From an uncultured Clostridia bacterium (GTDB lineage Bacteria > Bacillota > Clostridia > Christensenellales > UBA1242): a stretch of 8,025 nt of DNA. Every line of letters starts with the position of its first letter. The stretch's first letter is position 1. A model generated the notes under the pieces. The model searched no databases, was not told the origin of the DNA, and was given only the letters and a program-made list of their open reading frames with translations. Positions 5,824 through 8,025 of this stretch are shown in pieces. A program made the position numbers and the translations under genes. Location of the stretch: NCBI GenBank assembly GCA_946612575.1, contig CAMOEU010000025.1:1-8025 (forward strand). Direction: 5' to 3'.

Positions 5824-7346
5824 ACTTTTTTGACTCTCCTTTTCTTTGGCAAAAGTTTTATCTCAAACGGAATGCAAAACACAACATACACAAACACTCC
5901 CAAGAGCACTGAAACAAGGATATCCACAACAGCACCAAACTTTGGCGATTTCAAAAAAGCAAACACCAAATAGAACATACAAACAGTGGAAAACATCATC
6001 ACAAACAAATCAGAAAAATCAAGACTGAAATTTGAAATTTTCTTGCACTCAATCAAAAATCCGACACACAAAATTGCTGCCATAACAATGTTGCCCAAAA
6101 TCAAAGCATAGATGTTTATGCTTGAAATTGAAGTAAGAAATATCGTCAAAAGCATTTTCACGATTCCAGCGATAATTTCCACCAAAACAATAAACTTCAA
6201 TTTTCCATTTGCCTGCAAAATTACTAACAAAAACTGCATAACAGCAAAAAGCACAGTGAAAAATCCTTCAAAAAGCATCATATTGAAAACTATACCAATC
6301 GAGCTTTCATCCAGTCCACCATAACAAAGCGGCAAAAGTTGGTTTGAAATTGCCACAAGCCCAAACACAGACGGCAAAATTGAATAAAGCAGAAGTTTGA
6401 GTCCCTTTTCGATTGTTTTTCTGCTTGAAGCACCAGAAGAAACTGCATAAGACACATTTGGCAAAATTGCTGTTGTTATTGCGACAGAAAACACAAGTGG
6501 CAAGTTTAAGATTGCCGACACAACCCCACTTTCAAGTCCAAAAAGTCTTACGGCAAGTTCGTTTGAAAATCCTGCTGCCATAAGCCTTGGCACAACAACA
6601 AGCCCATCAAAAGCTTTTGTGAGCGGAATGATTGAAGCCGAAATCACAAGAAGAAAATTTGTTTTGTCAAATTCTCTTTTGTCTTCAAAAACAGTTTGTC
6701 TGAAAGACACTTTTTCTCTTTTTAACCCAAACCAAACAAAAAGCAAAACGGTGGTGACAATCTCGCTCAAAACAATTCCAAAGAAAGCTCCAAACACCCC
6801 ACCTGCAGTGCCTGTCTTTCCAAACAAAAAAGCAAACAAAAGTCCAAAAGCAAATTTGGTCACTTGCTCCACAATTTGACTTATTGCAGTGGGCATCATC
6901 ATTCCATAACCTTGAAAATAACCCCTTATTGCCGAAATCACCGCACCGGCTGGCAGCAGAATCAAAAACAATAAATAGCTTTTGTTTTGTTCGATTTTTT
7001 GCAAATCACAAACATATCTTCCAAGCACAGCAAACAAGATTCCCACAACAAGTCCGCTTCCCACACCAATCAGAATCGCTCTGAAAAAATATGTCGAGAT
7101 TTTCTCATACTTCTGTCTTGCAAGGGCTGAAGAAACAAGTTTTGCCATAGTCGTGCACACCCCACCACTTGTGAGCACAAGCGAAAAAGAATATAGTGTC
7201 ATAATCATCTGAAAAACACCAATTCCTTCAAATCCCAAAAGGTTTGTGAGTGGAAGTCTGAAAAATGCTCCCAAGATTTTGCAAATCACCCCAGACACAA
7301 GCAAGACGACCGCTCCAACACCAAATTTTGCCTTAGAAAACCCCAT
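5820..7346 (-). CDS. SpoVB/MurJ-like lipid-linked sugar flippase (MOP superfamily)
   Basis: This is an integral membrane protein of the multidrug/oligosaccharidyl-lipid/polysaccharide exporter superfamily, likely flipping a lipid-linked cell-wall or spore-cortex precursor across the membrane. From 7346 it is 508 aa with about 14 hydrophobic segments (roughly 10-30, 41-60, 88-110, 124-145, 160-178, 185-207, 230-250, 275-296, 316-335, 352-378, 385-405, 411-433, 446-465 and 472-495) and a basic tail KKRRVKKV. SpoVB-type signatures are KILGAFFRLPLTNLLG (23-38), TSGGVCTTMAKLVS (59-72) and IRGYFQGYGMMMPTAISQIV (140-159). A TTG at 7358 could add four residues, but the ATG at 7346 fits the family start; neither has a good ribosome site, and no clear promoter was found upstream. 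The HU gene immediately downstream favours SpoVB/YabM over MurJ proper. Whether the organism sporulates cannot be told here. Confidence 0.88.
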   Translation of the reverse strand: MGFSKAKFGVGAVVLLVSGVICKILGAFFRLPLTNLLGFEGIGVFQMIMTLYSFSLVLTSGGVCTTMAKLVSSALARQKYEKISTYFFRAILIGVGSGLVVGILFAVLGRYVCDLQKIEQNKSYLLFLILLPAGAVISAIRGYFQGYGMMMPTAISQIVEQVTKFAFGLLFAFLFGKTGTAGGVFGAFFGIVLSEIVTTVLLFVWFGLKREKVSFRQTVFEDKREFDKTNFLLVISASIIPLTKAFDGLVVVPRLMAAGFSNELAVRLFGLESGVVSAILNLPLVFSVAITTAILPNVSYAVSSGASSRKTIEKGLKLLLYSILPSVFGLVAISNQLLPLCYGGLDESSIGIVFNMMLFEGFFTVLFAVMQFLLVILQANGKLKFIVLVEIIAGIVKMLLTIFLTSISSINIYALILGNIVMAAILCVGFLIECKKISNFSLDFSDLFVMMFSTVCMFYLVFAFLKSPKFGAVVDILVSVLLGVFVYVVFCIPFEIKLLPKKRRVKKV

Positions 7347-7406
7347 ATTCACTATCAATGTTTGGCATAAAGCAGGAAAATATTCAAAAAAATTGCAAAA
7401 AGCCTA

Positions 7407-7435
7407 TTTACAAATCACAAAACTCGTGCTATAAT
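7407..7435 (+). promoter_or_regulatory. Strong promoter of the right-hand orphan gene
   Basis: A -35 TTTACA (7407-7412), a 17-nt spacer and a perfect -10 TATAAT (7430-7435) preceded by TGC (an extended -10) predict a start near 7442, about 28 nt before the ATG. The octamer CTATAATG recurs at 7453-7460, overlapping the ribosome site; that copy has no matching -35 and is not proposed as a second promoter. Confidence 0.85.
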
Positions 7436-7469
7436 GTGAGCATAAAAATAGACTATAATGGAGGTAAGT

Positions 7470-7985
7470 ATGGAAATCGGAAATTACAAAGAAGAACTAC
7501 TTTTATTAAAAAAATTATCTACCTCAACTGATAAAAATGGCAAACCAATGCTTGTTAAGATAACAACAACCCATACAATGAAAGTAAATCCAAATCTTGA
7601 ACCTGCACTTTTGGTTACACTTTTAAATTATGTTCCAAAAATGTGTAACGCAGATGAACCTTGTATGACTATCACAACAACAGAATTTGCTCTGGTTGCT
7701 CTTGCAGAAAACAAAGCAAAAGAATACAATATATTTATTAGACAGGTAAACACACTTATAGATAGACAAGTTAGCGTATCAATGTATAAGATGGCAAAAG
7801 AAAACAAAAGAGAAATCGTTTTGCCTGATTTTGAATTCTTCTTTGGAGAGATTGCAAATTATGGTGATACTGATTATATTGATAAAGATGAAAAGAAAAA
7901 ATATACAAGTGCATTCGTAAAGTGTATAAATGAATGTACTATTCAAAATGGACTTCAAAATTTAAAAACTCCAATTACAAAATAA
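7470..7985 (+). CDS. Uncharacterised 171-aa cytoplasmic protein
   Basis: I do not recognise this protein. It is a 171-aa soluble product with no signal peptide or membrane segment. It has a Lys/Leu-rich N-terminal helix (6-18), a Thr-rich strand region (ITTTHTMKVN, 31-40), a central helical part around TTEFALVALAENKAKEY (70-86), an acidic stretch near DFEFFFGEIANYGDTDYIDK (120-139), and a C-terminal Cys152-x3-Cys156 pair in addition to Cys59 and Cys65. The ATG at 7470 is preceded by GGAGG (7460-7464) with 5-nt spacing. An in-frame ATG at 7458 overlaps that ribosome site and is unlikely. The gene is divergent to the flippase, has a near-consensus promoter and its own terminator, and so appears monocistronic and well expressed. 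It uses TTA and ATA codons more freely than the minus-strand series. Confidence 0.85.
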   Translation: MEIGNYKEELLLLKKLSTSTDKNGKPMLVKITTTHTMKVNPNLEPALLVTLLNYVPKMCNADEPCMTITTTEFALVALAENKAKEYNIFIRQVNTLIDRQVSVSMYKMAKENKREIVLPDFEFFFGEIANYGDTDYIDKDEKKKYTSAFVKCINECTIQNGLQNLKTPITK

Positions 7986-8011
7986 AACTGACTTTTAAAG
8001 TCAGTTTTTTT
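7984..8011 (+). terminator. Intrinsic terminator of the orphan gene
   Basis: The inverted repeat ACTGACTT (7987-7994) and AAGTCAGT (7998-8005) forms an 8-bp stem with a 3-nt loop, followed by a T-tract (8005-8011). The hairpin starts directly after the TAA stop, and upstream A residues can extend the stem into the T-tract. The A-run on the left could also let it act on the opposite strand. Confidence 0.9.
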
Positions 8012-8025
8012 ATTATAAATTTAAA

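Noticed and set aside
1..8025. tRNA or rRNA genes, CRISPR arrays, insertion sequences, attachment sites
   Set aside because: Reading both strands, I saw no cloverleaf-like CCA-ended genes, no regularly spaced repeats, no transposase sequence and no paired terminal repeats. The window is almost fully occupied by coding sequence, with no gene-free stretch over 300 bases.

Overview
The window looks like chromosomal DNA of a low-GC, Firmicutes-type bacterium, probably an anaerobic clostridial or related gut lineage. The evidence is the AT-rich sequence, strong AGGAG/GGAGG ribosome sites, a Firmicutes-style DnaX C-terminal domain, a SpoVB-type flippase beside an HU gene, and the dnaX-ybaB-recR order. 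Tryptophan is encoded by TGG and TGA is used as a stop, so the standard bacterial code applies. The species cannot be named from this sequence.

Almost the whole window (226-7346) is one tightly packed minus-strand gene series. In transcription order it is: a SpoVB/MurJ-like lipid-linked sugar flippase (508 aa), a small cysteine-containing HU-like protein, a DusB-type tRNA-dihydrouridine synthase, phosphoglycerate kinase, triosephosphate isomerase, DnaX (clamp-loader gamma/tau), YbaB/EbfC and RecR. Gaps are mostly 3-12 nt and one pair overlaps by ATGA. The larger gaps, before dusB (41 nt) and before pgk (66 nt), each carry a good sigma-A-type promoter, so the series probably has internal transcription starts. 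A hairpin with T-tracts on both sides ends it just past recR and also ends a plus-strand gene entering from the left. At the right end, divergent to the flippase, is a plus-strand orphan gene of 171 aa with a near-consensus promoter and its own terminator.

Functionally the series mixes envelope lipid transport, nucleoid/tRNA functions, two adjacent glycolytic steps, and a replication/repair set (DnaX, YbaB, RecR).

The most interesting point is dnaX. The zero-frame protein stops after 367 aa, at the end of the clamp-loader collar domain, directly after a run of nine A residues. The usual Firmicutes C-terminal DnaX domain continues intact in the -1 frame, for a predicted 479-aa long form. This resembles the slippage-dependent gamma/tau production known in other bacteria, but with the frames reversed: here the unshifted product is the short one. 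A one-base homopolymer error in the assembly is the main competing explanation.
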